A DNA stretch of 64,000 bases from Eopsaltria australis (GCA_034509425.1 JAVTVJ010000545.1:124001-188000); one strand, 5' to 3'. Positions 40,215 to 52,134 are shown, counted from the first letter of the stretch. The notes: generated from the sequence alone by a model not told the origin. Made by a program: numbers and translations.

Positions 40215-41022
40215 TTCCGCTCTCCCGGGGGATTGACAGCCACTGCCGGCTCCCCCGAGGGGCTGACACCGCTCCCCGGAGCCCCAGCCCCGGCTCTCCC
40301 GGGGGAATGAATGACACCGGTTCTCACCCCCCCGACTGCGCCCTCCCGAGGGGCTGACACCCGCTCCCGGCGGATCACTCCCGATCCCTCCCGATCCCAG
40401 GAGCCCCGATCCCGACGCTCCCGGCGGAATGATACCCGCTCCCGAGTCTTGCGGGGGGCTCACAGCCAACCCCGGGAGGCTCGAACCCGGCCCTCCCGAA
40501 GGGCTCAAACCTGATCCTCAATCCCGGCTCTCCTGGGGGATCAAACCCGACCCTACAGCCCCGATCCCGGCTCTCCCAGGGGGCTCAGACCCGATCCCAA
40601 TCCCGGCTATCTCGGGGGGATCATACACCCGATCCCGGCTCTCCCGGGGGGATCACACCCGAGCCCGATTCCGGCTCTCCCGGTGGGGGATCACACACCC
40701 GAGCCCGATCCCGGCTCTCCCGGGGGGGATCACACACACCCGAGCCCGATCCCGGCTCTCCCGGGGGGGATCACACACACCCGAGCCCGATCCCGGCTCT
40801 CCCGGGGGGGATCACACACACCCGAGCCCGATCCCGGCTCTCCCGGGGGGGGATCACACCCGAGCCCGATCCCGGCTCTCCCGGGGGGGGATCACACACC
40901 CGAGCCCGATCCCGGCTCTCCCTGGGGGGGATCACACCCGAGCCTGATCCCGGCTCTCCCTGGGGGGGATCACACCCGATCCCGATCCCGGCTCTCCCTG
41001 GGGGGGATCACACCCGAGCCCG
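40215..41022. repeat. GC-rich minisatellite, 36-41-bp unit with G runs
   Basis: This is a tandem array whose core GGCTCTCCC recurs at 40569, 40637, 40673, 40713, 40754, 40795, 40836, 40874, 40914, 40952 and 40990, with a variant at 40605. Each unit reads roughly as GAGCCCGATCCCGGCTCTCC followed by a G run of 5-8 and GATCACAC with a variable CA stretch. Degenerate copies extend left to about 40215. The spacing of 32-41 bp varies with the length of the CA and G runs. The 172-codon plus-strand frame through it (PEPDPGSPGG repeats) and the minus-strand frames are products of the repeat, not evidence of a gene. Confidence 0.95.
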
Positions 41023-41110
41023 GGACCCCAGCAGGGCCGGGCCGCTGTCGCCCCCTCCTGGCACCGCTCGGCGCTGCGGGCGGGGCTGCGCGGGCGGCGC
41101 CGCTCCCGAA
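41023..41110. promoter_or_regulatory. GC-rich unique segment with GC box and CTCF-like motif
   Basis: About 90 bp of CpG-dense non-repeated sequence close the minisatellite. GGGCGGGGC lies at 41078-41086. TCGCCCCCTCCTGG at 41048-41061, read on the minus strand as CCAGGAGGGGGCGA, agrees with the CTCF core at about 12 of 14 positions by eye. Its function is inferred; it could equally be a remnant of array flanking sequence. Confidence 0.35.
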
Positions 41111-41439
41111 GTAATTCCTGAAACGCTCTAAAGCCCTCTCGAAACAGCTCCCCCAAAACATGAAACATACACAATGCCTTCTCTAATAACTAGTGCCCTA
41201 ATCATAATACAGTTGCCTGACAAAGATGCATTCAAAAACCTTCCTGCATATGCTACATCGTCAGGATTTCTGCATCACTACACATAAAATGCTGTATTAG
41301 AATCTTGTAGGAAAACCCACTGTAGAAGGCTTCTGCTCTTTCCAGTGTGTGCCCATATTAATAGTTCGTAATCGCCCGAGATCCTCAAATTCACAGAAGA
41401 TATAAGGCTGCAAAAAGTCTTCAGAGGTCATTAATTCTC

Positions 41440-41985
41440 TGCCATGGTTTAACCCCAGACTAGCAAGCTGAGCCCCACACATTGGTGCTCCCTTCCTCCC
41501 CAGGAGGATGGGGGAGAGAAGTGCAAAAGTAAAATTAGTGAATTTCATGGGTAGAGATAGAAGGAGTTTAATAGTAGGTAAAGCAAAATCCATGCACATA
41601 AAGCAAAGCAAAACAAAGAATTCATCCACCAGTTGCCATGGCTGGGCAGGTGCTCAGCCATTGGTGACTTGGGAGAACAACCACCATCGCTCCAAACTTC
41701 CTGTCTTCCTTCTTCCACCCAGCTTCCTAAGGTCAGCATGACACCATATGGTCTGGAACATCTCTTGGGTCAGTTAGGGTCAGCTGTCCCAGCTGTGTCT
41801 TCTCTCACTCCTTGCCCCCCACCCCCAGCCTCCTCACAGGTGGAGGGGCAGAAAAGGCCTCAGTGTAAGTTCCGCTCAGCAGTAATGAAAACATCCCTGT
41901 GTTGAGTTATCAACACTTTCCATCGCAAATCCCAAGCACAACCCCACGTTGGCTACTAGGAGCACAAAAATTAACTGCAATCAAA
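41440..41985 (-). mobile_element. Solo LTR (avian ERVL-like family), antisense
   Basis: Read on the minus strand this is a nearly full LTR of the same family as 39761-40104. On the plus strand it starts TGCCATGGTTTAACCCCAGA and passes GGATGGGGGAGAGAAG, AAAGCAAAGCAAAACAAAGA, CAGGTGCTCAGCCATTGGTG and CAGCAGTAATGAAAACATCC. It ends in a diverged AAAAATTAACTGCAATC. No internal viral coding sequence is attached. The right boundary is uncertain by about 20 bp and I see no clear target-site duplication. Confidence 0.85.
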
Positions 41986-43439
41986 GACACTGTGTCCCTC
42001 ACAAGTACTTTATGACTACACTTACATCATTCCCAGCATTTGTTTCACGTGGTATTAATTGGCTTCCATGAAGACTCAAGTGCCTGCAGAAACAAAAAGG
42101 TCTAAAGGACAGATACAGTAAGCCTTAAAAACATGATAAATCTTTTGTTGTATGCTTTTATACAGTAGGCCAATAAAAACCTAATCATTTTTCCAGACCA
42201 CGGATGCACAGTGTTATAAAAAGGTCAAGGGTATATGGTAAGTGCAAAGGATCTTTAAGACCAATCTGGGTAACACAAGACAAATTAGACCACAATAGTT
42301 CTTTTCCACCCCTTAAGATCTAGTACTAAGATGCTGCATTTCACCTTACAGACTATCCAGCCTAGGATATTACTGGGATAACTCTACACAGGGAGAAAGT
42401 GTTAACTAGGGCTAAAGGTATCACTGCAGCCTATCTGCTGTGAAGCAGCTGAGCTCCTCTGGACACACCAGGCTTTAAATGGAGAAACTGAATCAATCAT
42501 TAAGAACAAACCCTTCTGCTTTGAGAAACATCTCCAACTACCACAAAGACTTAGAGGAACCCTTTTTAAGGAAGGCAGAAAACTGACCTGTGACCAAGTT
42601 TCTTCAAAATTAGGACTTCTTGAGCCTAAAGTAATAGGCTGGAAGTGGTCATGAAGCAGTTGGATAGTTAGTAAAGTGAAAAAGCTTTCTGAACTTCCAT
42701 GACTCTACAAATGGATCACGAATATCCTACCCAAACTGTGTTTCTATAGCTGAGAAAAATCTGCTTTCCTTCAGGCTCAGAAAGGGAGATGTGATACAGT
42801 TAAGCATAAAAAAAAGTCAACCAACCAAATGGACATGATAAACCACAGAGCCTTTCACTTTCACAGAAGTGAAATTTATCATTTAGCATTAGTCTGGAGG
42901 TGGAGAAGGAAACGGTGATTTTTTTTTACTTCACTGTTTACCCCATGGAGCTATATCACTGAAGTCTGCATACAGGGCACCACAGCATTTCTGCTTGGCA
43001 GCAGAAGAAAGGCAACAAAAATCTCCTTAACCCTCAAATACTGCAGATGTGATTGCAGGGAGCAGAAACTGGGCTTCTGATCAGGACACATCAGGATTAG
43101 TACTTGACCACCTCTAGTTAATCAGGACACAGATCAAAATAAACCAGTAATAAAAACCTTTGTCCACTACCAGCAAACAGAAAAGGACACATGAAAGGGA
43201 GAATGACCACATGAAAAGCAGTCCTTCCATTTCTACATCTGAAAATCATCATTTTCATCCCAAAACAGTACGAAAAACTGTCTGAAAACATCTAAAATCT
43301 TTTGCTTTCAAACACATCTGCTTCCCAGAGTACTGTAACTGAATGATCTGAGGCAGTAAAAGGCTACAGACATATTTACTCTCCAAGCATTCAACAAATG
43401 CAGCAGCAGTGAGAGGACAAGCAATTTCAATTTATAAAA

Positions 43440-43930
43440 TCATAGAATATCCTGAGCTAGAAGGGACCCACAAGAACTGAAGTTCAACTTCTAGCCCTGC
43501 ACAAGAGCAGCTCAAGAATCCCACCACCTGGCTGAAAGCATTGTCCAAATGCTTCTTGAGCTCTGTCAGGCTTGGTGCTGTGACCACTTCCTTGGGGAGC
43601 TGTTCCAGTGCCCAACCACCCTCCAGGTGAAGAACCTTCTCCCAATATCCAGTCCAGTCCTAACCTCCCTTGACACAACTTCAGCCCTTTCTTTCAACTG
43701 CTCCCCCCTCCTCTTCCCCTCATGAGGATGTTGTAGATGGCAATGAGGTCTCCCCTCAGTCTCTTCTTCTCCAGGCTAAACAGACCAAATAACCTCAGCC
43801 ATATCTCATAAGGCTTCTCCTCCAGACCCTTCATTTTCACAGCCCTCATATGGACACCCTCTAATCGTTTTATATCTTTCCTATGTTGTGATTTATATTG
43901 TGGTGTCTGAAACTGCACACAGTACTCGAG
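43440..43930 (-). mobile_element. CR1 LINE 3' fragment (490 bp)
   Basis: This antisense CR1 copy belongs to the subfamily with CTAGAAGGGACCCACAAG, TTCTTGAGCTCTGTCAGGCT and TCCCCTCAGTCTCTTCTTCT. The minus-strand translation of 43694-43960 shows a recognisable RT C-terminal stretch ([20 protein letters not shown]). It starts at a CATAGAATATC tail and is cut off near CAGTACTCGAG. Confidence 0.92.
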
Positions 43931-45181
43931 ACATTTTCCTATATTCTTTGTCTTGTCCACATAAAGGCATCTTCCTCAGACTATTCTTTTTGAACAATTC
44001 TGATGGATTATTAAAGTCGAAGAAAATCAGTAAATCCTCAAAGGATTTGCAACTTCAGGTTTTCACTGTCACTGTATTATACCAAGATCAGCACAGCAGT
44101 AGTTGTTATAACAAATCTTCTGTTGGACCAAGTACAATGGGTTTACTGAAATGATTTCTCATCTTTTAGGTTTCCAATTACTTTGTCAACAAATTCTTCC
44201 TAGAAAATAAAGATCTATAAAAGAACACCTATACAAGCCAAAAAAGTGAAAGATTTACCATCAGCAAGAATTAAACTGACATTTTTTTGCTGCCCTGCAA
44301 CTTTGTTGAAGTTGGGCTGCTACCTGAAGCCAAAAGTCTGATAAACACATTGAAATAAGAAATGAAAGGCATCCAGCAAACAGAAACTAGAAATGGAGAA
44401 TAGAAAGGAAATCCATTTAACTGCCTGGTTTCCTAATAAGTTTACCTTGACAATAAGTAAAATGCTGAAAAACAACAACAGAACATAAAAGAACAGTAAG
44501 TGACAAATATGACAAAGGTGAGTTCAAGCATAGAAAAATTTTAAGATAGGATAAAAACAAAGAATAAAACATGCCCTGCTCAGTTGTTGAGGCACAAAAA
44601 TATATAAATCAGTCTAACAATGCTTCTTCATGCTCCCTCTCCAGTTACTGCTCTTAATTTGCTCCTTGTCATAAACAGCCAACCTACACCTCCTGTACAG
44701 CCCAAGCCATTGACAGTTCAAAGAGGTTAACAATTTAGCAGGGATCAAATGTCCATAAATGCACCTCATTTTGAGTCAAAGATGTCAAGACACATAAAAT
44801 CTACTGGTCTTTGTATCTGGTTTAAGAGTTAATCAACCACTGCTAAAGCATTGTGCATTTTTTCATTTGTACTTCTTGGCCAGACATTTCACCATCAGTT
44901 TAAAGGGCCTCTTAGCACCTTTATTCATTCCTGAAGGCAGTCAGGCTCTCAAAGTACAAGTCAAAGATCACTTTCACACACCAATCAGACTAGCAAGAGG
45001 CCTACAGACCTTCTCAAGCTTGCAAAGCACTATATTTTTTTCCCTGATTTCCTCAAAGATTAAGACATACGGACTTCTGTATCTAGAATGTCACAAGAAA
45101 ATTAAATTCCTGAGTCCATATGCCCTTATGACCTTGCTTAAGGCCATGAAGATATTAATTTTCTAGCTAGATTTATACTTG

Positions 45182-45201
45182 AAAAAAAAAAAAAAAAAAA
45201 A
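45182..45201. repeat. A20 homopolymer
   Basis: Twenty consecutive A residues, the longest homopolymer noted in the window. Shorter A runs lie at 18252-18266, 18996-19010 and 31378-31393. I see no processed-gene body upstream of it, so it is not evidence of retroposition. Confidence 0.9.
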
Positions 45202-46954
45202 TCACACTTGGCTAGAAATATACAGCTCTAAAGTAATTCCCAGGACTACCACCACCCCCACCAAACAGCTCCCATGGGGTGGGTGAGACTTACCTCCCCA
45301 GGATTCAGGGGCAGACAATCCCAATTCATCAAGATATCCCACATGCCCAGTATAAAAGCCCTGTCCCTTGTTATCTTCTATTTGAAAAACAGTATTAAAA
45401 ATGTAAACATCAAGCTTGCAAGATTCCTGCAGAGCTCCACTAAGAACAGGCAGTTAATTCACCATAAAATATTAGGTGTGTCAGTTACCAGTTAATCTAT
45501 TTAAACATGCTTTTTACTGAACCCTGCTAAATACTAATTAAAAAGTCATGCAGTACCACACTGAATACTTTACGGAGATTTCTCAGCTCTGAACTTTGAT
45601 ACCTGATTCTTTCAAACAAAAGCACATCCTAAACTCTTTTGTTTCTTTATTCCCCTTTCTGATTTCAAGTATAATTAAGTCAAAGGGCAGAAAGGGCACA
45701 TACATAAATTTCAAGTACATGCAAGAAAAGTCAAACAAGCCACAGGCCAGAAGAACAGTGCTCTGACCTTCTGATTTCTCTAGTAAATAAGTACTCAGAA
45801 GGTTACAGTTTTAATTTGCATGGCTGGTGTCAAAAAGGATTGAAAGTGACAAACCATGTCAGCCTGCATTTGAAACCTTTAAATTAGATCTCTCTCATTG
45901 ACTGCCAAAGTGAGTGTGCAACTGAATTAGGAGTCAGCTTTAGACTAACTGTGATCGTGGTGAGTGGCTCTAGGCTCAGTCAGGCTTCAGAACAGACCAG
46001 CCCAGGGATGAAGAAAGTATGATTATCTTCAGCTGCATTTCACAGAAGCCCTGTTAACACGACTGGAATATCTGATAAACAACTTCCCCAGCCTTTTAAG
46101 AGAGCAAGACTGAAATCTAACTTCTAGGAAGCCCTATGACTGTCCCAATACGGTTTCACTGCAGTGAACAAAGAGCAACCATAACAAAAGCGAGAACTTC
46201 TGAAGTTTTACCAAATACAGATGGCTGAGATGAGGGACAGACACTGAAATACCCCTTCTGCTCTCCAAGAGTTACTATTTTTCATGCTGCTTTAAGAAAA
46301 CAGAGACAGAACCCAAGTCAGCCTTCCCTGGTTTGCTGGGGCAACCATTACATCATTTCCATTCCCATTACAGTCACTTAAATTTCCCATCACAACTGGC
46401 CTGGAAAACATCCAATTCCACAAAAATGTTTTTCTTAGATTGTTGTCTTCTAGTAATCAGACTAAAACCAGAGGAGTTTTTTTCTAGTTAACCTCTAAGA
46501 ATGACAACTAAAAGTGACCTATCTGGGAAAAAAATCTGAGGAGCAGAAAATTTACTATATTTAATACGATGCTCTGAATAATTTTAAAACACCACCAGCT
46601 TCCTACAGGCATATCTCATTTTCAAAACACCTATGACCTTCATGAAGTGCTTTGAAATCCTCAAAGAATAGGACATTTGAAACAAGTATTGTTCCTGTGA
46701 TTGATACTACAATGAGAAAAAGGAGAGTGTGAGGTTACACCAATGGAGTACATTTAACACCATCAGGGACTGGGGATGAGCAGCCCCACGTGTCTCTGCC
46801 ATGCCATAAAATTTGTCCACGCAGGAAAGTGGATGCCTCAGTAGCAAACTGATTACTTACATTACTACCTATGTATGTCACTACACAATCAACTCTAATT
46901 TTGACAAATTAAAGAAAAGCACAAAGCCCCTTGCATACCTAGATGGATTTCTTG

Positions 46955-47500
46955 AAAGTTGCCCTGGTTTTGGCTGGGATAGAGTTCATTTTCTTCCTAG
47001 TGCCTGGTACAGTGCTGTGCTTCATATTCAGTATGAGAGCTGACAACACACTGATGTTTTGGTTGTTGCTGAGTAGTGCTTACTCTAAACCAAGGACTTA
47101 GCAGTGTCTCACGCTCTGCTGGGGAGCAGGTGCACAGGAAGCCCAGAGGGAGCAAGGCCAGGAGAGGTGACCTGGACTGGACAAAGGAATATTCCACACC
47201 ACAGGATTCATGCCCAATATATAAACTGGGGGGAGTTGACTGGGAGCCACTGATTGCTGCTCAGGGACAGAGTGGTCACCAGTCAGCAGGTGGGGAACAA
47301 CTGTATTATGCATCACTTGTTTCTCCTGGGTTTTATTTATTTTTTTCATTTCCAGTATAATTATTATATTTTACTTTAATTCAGTCATTAAACCCCAAAG
47401 TTATACCCTTTTTCAATTCTCCCCAGATTCCACCAGGGAAAGGGAACAAGCAGCTGCACAGTACCTACCAACCAAGCTGAACTTAAACCACAACAAAAAT
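46955..47500 (+). mobile_element. Solo LTR with imperfect 5-bp target duplication
   Basis: The LTR runs from TGCCCTGGTTTTGGCTGGGA at 46960 to CAACA at 47495, 536 bp in all, with the terminal TG and CA expected of an LTR. Inside are GATAGAGTTCATTTTCTTCC, a GGATTCATGCCCAATATATA core-promoter region and ATTAAACCCC near the polyadenylation zone. The flanks AAAGT (46955-46959) and AAAAT (47496-47500) match at four of five bases, as expected for an old insertion of an element making 5-bp duplications. Its 3' half differs from the copies at 39.8 and 41.4 kb, so it is a different subfamily. No viral genes are attached. Confidence 0.85.
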
Positions 47501-50500
47501 CAGTTATATGGAACCTTAATTTATTGTTAAGCTCCTACTTCAACCATTTTTACAAAGCCATTCCTGCTGGAAAAAAAAAATTAGACCACAAATATCCTCC
47601 ACAAAGCAGAAAGTGAGTACACTTCCTCCCACTCCATTCTCCCTGGTATTTAGGGAGGTACTGCTCTGATTATTGAACTCCCAAGCAAAATTTGACACAA
47701 GAAACAGCAAGCCCCTGCTGATCACTACTAGAAATGTGGCTCAGGGAAGCCATTGAACACACAGTTAGCACATACAGCCATCTACTGATAGCAAGGCCTG
47801 GGATTCCTGTACATCATCTCATTGACATTTTAAAGGAAGCCTTGCCAACTTCAGACATTATCTCAAATCTCAAAGCAGCTAAAATGAGCTTGTAAGGAAG
47901 AGTTCCAGAGGTTCAGTCTGCACAAGGAAGTTGTCTCTCAGCAATGGCTGCAGGACTCATTACCTTCTGCCATAAGCATTTCAGCAGCCCTAACTTTCAT
48001 TACCTACACATTTAATTTTACACAAACCAAACAACTGCCAAGCACCCATTTTCATGTCTCCCCTGTCAGAAATGTGTCTGGCATCACCATGTTTTATTTA
48101 CAGTTAGCTTCTTCCATCTGCAGTTTCACATACTTCAACATTCACAAACTGCTTGTCTTGAACCACCACTATAAATAAACGTGAAAGAAGGTAAAGTAAT
48201 TTTCTCTCATGGATCTTTCAGTATTTTTAGGGCATCACTCATGAACCAAGTTATGACAATCAACACTACACTTGCACATTTACCAACACTTACATACAAC
48301 CACAACTGCAAAGTCAGCCTTCAAAACAAGGCTTGATTTCAGAACTACTACCCCTTCCACAGACAGAAATATTTTTCAGATTTTGTATAAAGATGAGCAC
48401 ATGAGAGTTGAAAATAGGAAAAATCCAAATAGAAATGTACTAAGCTCTTACTTCTTCATAGAATCTCACCTTTCCCGAGGTTCTTCATTTACAGAACTTG
48501 CTATAAGCTAATAACTGGACAAAATGTTCCAGTTCCCACTGTCTGGTACCAGCTGCAAATTAATCCTATTAGCATGGTCATCTTACTACACATGCAAGTA
48601 AGTCTACTTTCAATCTATAACATGTTTAATGTTTTACAGGCAAAAAAAAAAAAATCCCCTTTTTAGGATGGCTTAATGTTCAAGTATACAAATACATCTT
48701 CTTAATTAGAACAAGAGATAAAGTCTAGTCTCCTGGAAAAGACTCCCACTGTTCTAAAATTTAAGCATCAGCTAAATGTTTCAATGACTGTTTAAAGCAA
48801 AATTTAACTAACAGGTATTGTATTTGTGTCCCAAGCAGGCAAGGCATCGAATCTTTGAGTAGCGTTCTCAACAAGAAAAATCAGGACTTACTATTCAGGA
48901 ACATTGAAAGATACTGATATTTGATTTTAATGCTTTCGAAACAAGGTTTCAAGGCAGAAAAATTTCTGCTGTATCTTAATTCAGAAAGACAGATTAATAA
49001 TACTGCCCATAAAAGTATTCTTACAGCATCTTAGTTATTTCCACATTGATCTTTTCTAACTGAAATGTTACCCAGAAACTTGAGGCAGGTCAAGCTCCAC
49101 TTTTTAAATTTAAAATTATGTCATTTGTGTGTACTGAAATTATAATGTGTAATTATAACTATAATAAGCAAATTTGTCCACTTCCATTTGAAAACTGTAA
49201 TTACCAGATTTCAGAAGTCCAGACCCAGGATTTTCCCTATAAACCAAATTTCAACACGACTGGAAATTTGTTAGTAATTTGGCTCTTCTGTCTAAGCAGT
49301 AAACACACCTCAATTACTTCAGCATCTTAGAAGGATTCTACTTCATCCATACCACTCTTACAAATTAGCCTTGAGTTTCTGAAGAAAGCTGGTTGATGTA
49401 CAGTATTTCACTTTAAGTAAATACAGATAGCAAATTTAATACCACTAAGACGCCAAAATGCTATTACATAATTAAGCTGGTTATTTAAAGCACTTAAAAC
49501 CTTTGCTAAGACATTCTCACAGATACCAAAAAGCAGCCAAACTTGGAAACCTGTTTCATTCTAATCTTAGAAGATCAACAAATCCAGTAAAAAAATTAGA
49601 CAAGCCACTTCTTTTGCCTCCACATGAACTATGATAGAAAATACTCAGTGGACCTGGCACATAAAATCCAAGCCAGAACTATTACATGTATATTTCCACT
49701 AGTAATTTTAATTAATTTAAGTGCATAGAATTATTACAATTGAGAAAAACCAGTCCCTGATAAAGTTAGTGTAATGGCAGGATGGGTTTGTAAGACATCC
49801 CCTCCTGAAATCATATTTCCCACCTGTACTATCCAATCTCTTCATTTTATTTGGCTCTTTGGTGATTCTACAATTAAACTATCTATTTTACATATGTATT
49901 ATACAAACTTCCATTTTAAACTACAGTTAATCAGTGGATTAGTCACCCCCAATATTTCTTTTCCCATCTCTAACACGTGAAACACTCCAGACATAATCCA
50001 AGACTTCACTTTCAAAGTAAACAAATAATCAAGAGATCTACTAGATTACAAAATTGGATGAACACCAATCTACATTTTTTCAGGGTTTTGTTTTGAGCTG
50101 AATGCACACATACAAATACCATGATGAAAGGCAAAAGTTTCAGTCTTCCAATTTCTCATTTCAATGAGAACCTCAAAAAGTTTCATAAACTCAGTCAAAA
50201 AGTCAGATATACTTCCTTTAATGCTGTTTACAAAATAGTAAATCACATACTTCTGTAACTTCCTGGAATAACTTACACATGCGTAAAGATTCCTCAGTAC
50301 CTGGAGAGGGACTTCAGTAATTCAAGTAATCAAGTTTGATTTTTATAAGCCTCTTCATTTACAGCAAACATCATTTTTTAACATAATTCTCCTTTTCCCA
50401 CTATTAACAGGGACATTTTTATGGATTCAAAGTTAGGAAAAATATGCAGAATACCAACCACCCATGGACATGGGCCTTCAATTCACTTGGCATATGCATT

Positions 50501-51609
50501 CCAAGGCTGAAACCGTGACAGCTACTCCTAACTCCAGAGTATCTCAGACAACAGTAATTCTGATTCTGAAACAGGCATTCGCATTTATTGCACATCAAAA
50601 CCTACAATGCATTAGAAGAACCCACATCAATTTAAACTTGTTCCTGTTATAGGATGTAAAGCACACCAAGCACGGCTTTGTAATCACTGCAACTAAAGCC
50701 AAAATCATTTTGGCTGTCAGTATGTTATATTAGACGACATCATCCTTATATCATAAGTTATGTCACTTGAGCATCCTAAGCACTAGATCAAGCATTTGTC
50801 TCTCCAGAGCTGTACTTGAAAGTCACCTGCCAATTATACAGTATCTCCAAATGTACATTAAATCATACTTTAATTTACGTAGAATGACTTCTCTAGGCAG
50901 TATTGCACCACTGAAACAAAAAGCTAGCACTTTAAAGCATATTGGATATGACAGATGCAGAAGGGGTAGGAGTGATTTATTTTCTGGAGTTACATAATTG
51001 CAAAACAAAATATGCTTTGGATTTTTTGTAAAGGTTTACTAAAATGCATTGTTGGTTCCTTAATATTTTAGCCACAGAGCCCAAAGTTTTTAGGAAAGGC
51101 CATCGGTGGTAGGCTCGTTCTTAAGAGGGCTCGCACACATGTAAACAACCGGCTGTTCATTGTTCAGAAACGGGGTAAACCTTCTGAGGTTTTAAGTGAC
51201 GCGCAGCCCGAGCAAAGCACAGCACTCTCGGCTGTCTTACACAGATATTCAACTCAGAATAATCTGTAACTCGAGCAGTGAGCGATGGCAGAGAAACACC
51301 GATGGCAGAGGGGCAATGCGGGAAGGCGCCCAGCGTGCGCGGCTGCCCGGGCGATGCTGCCCGGCAGGGGAAGGGGAGGGCGCCGGGAGCCGGCAAACAC
51401 CGACAGCCGGAACACAACAAACTCCACCAAGCGGTGCAAAGCAAGGCGGAACCCCGCACCGAGAACCTCACCAACACAACAAACCTCCCCAAGCAATAGG
51501 TGCAACAGGAAGGGTGAACCTCCGGCTGAGCATCCGCGGCGGCCGCCGCTCGCTCCGGCCCGTCCCCACCGCGGGACAACCGGCCCCGCTCCGCCCCGCC
51601 GCCCCTCAC

Positions 51610-51697
51610 CTTGGTTGACCAGCCGCAAGGCGTGGGTGAAGGACGGGTCCAGCGAGTCCTTCTCCGCCATCAGCTCGGGCAGGTACTTCTCGTCCAT
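51610..51697 (-). CDS. KHDRBS3: KHDRBS3 coding exon 1 (start codon, QUA1 N-terminus)
   Basis: This exon encodes the first 29 residues of the STAR-family RNA-binding protein KHDRBS3 (SLM2/T-STAR), starting [20 protein letters not shown] and ending ALRLVNQ. That is the start of the QUA1 dimerisation segment. The Sam68-like proteins bind U/A-rich RNA in the nucleus and control alternative splicing, for example of neurexins in brain. I chose the ATG at 51697 because the peptide matches the family start and the context GCTGCCATGG is favourable (G at -3 and +4). The exon ends in CAA G followed by the strong donor GTGAGG, giving a phase-1 intron. The threonine and valine-asparagine in THALRLVNQ fit KHDRBS3 rather than KHDRBS2, which I recall as VHASRLLAE. 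The second residue is D where the mammalian protein, from memory, has E. Confidence 0.96.
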
Positions 51698-51845
51698 GGC
51701 AGCGGCGGCGGCCCGGAGCGGCAGAGGAGCCGGGGCGCCGGGTGCGCCCGCGGGGAAGGAGCGGGTCCGAGTTCCAGGCGGCGGTAAATCCTCGGAGGCA
51801 GCGCTTCCCCCTGGCCGCCTCCCGCCCGGGGCTGCGGGGACGCAT
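51610..51845 (-). promoter_or_regulatory. Upstream ORF overlapping the KHDRBS3 start codon
   Basis: The only ATG in the predicted leader between 52108 and the main start is at 51845, in a weak context (T at -3, C at +4). It opens a frame out of register with the main ORF. The frame runs through the KHDRBS3 ATG to the exon 1 donor, and in the spliced mRNA it continues two codons into exon 2 before TGA, for 80 codons in all. Such an overlapping uORF would lower main-ORF initiation unless bypassed by leaky scanning. Its peptide is arginine/glycine-rich and resembles nothing known to me. Confidence 0.55.
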
Positions 51846-52134
51846 CCAGAAGGAAGCGCCGCAAGCCCCCGGCCAGGAGGGGGGAGAAAAGGGGCGCGGG
51901 CTGGGGGGACCCCCCCTCAGCGGGCAAGGAGCGCGGACAAATCACTCGGCGGAAGCGCACGAGGAGGGAAGACGGGGAAGAGCCGGGAGCCGCTGACCCA
52001 GGCAAGACAGGGGCCGCGCACACAATAAAAGAGGGACTGTTAGGCGGCGGCAGGCGCGGCGCACAAACCCACACGCAACACAGCACCTGCGGCGACGCTG
52101 CGCCGACTGAACGGGGAAAAGGCGCCGCACTAGG

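Larger units (their letters stand above)
25690..51609 (-). other. KHDRBS3 intron 1
   Basis: This 25.9-kb first intron is mostly AT-rich unique sequence. Between 33 and 47.5 kb it is dense in retroelements, with CR1 fragments and three solo LTRs of one family, plus the GC-rich minisatellite at 40215-41022. From 25690 to about 33290 I see only an ancient CR1-like 3' end near 30231-30290 and simple A runs. From 47500 to 51000 I see nothing beyond A runs. No coding exon is evident. Confidence 0.8.
7105..51697 (-). other. KHDRBS3: KHDRBS3 gene span, 5' five coding exons only (partial gene)
   Basis: This span covers the visible part of the transcription unit on the minus strand. All five junctions use GT-AG and join in one frame. 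The intron phases are 1, 0, 0, 0 and 2, and the intron lengths are 25,920, 10,099, 1,832 and 6,131 bp, followed by an incomplete intron 5 of at least 7,104 bp. The encoded 203 residues hold QUA1 (about 1-37), KH (about 50-135) and QUA2 (about 136-170); these limits are approximate and taken from family knowledge. No frameshift or stop was seen in the coding parts, so the gene appears intact as far as the window goes. Confidence 0.95.

Noticed and set aside
40429..41114. Plus-strand frames of 172 and 143 codons with repeating PEPDPGSPGG and RARSRLSRGG
   Set aside because: They are three-frame readings of the minisatellite. Unit length is not constant modulo 3, there is no conserved flank and no start context, so I do not call a protein.
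51285..52028. Plus-strand 247-codon frame across the promoter
   Set aside because: It runs antisense through KHDRBS3 exon 1 and the CpG island. The composition is proline, arginine and glycine as expected for GC-rich noncoding DNA, and no domain is seen.
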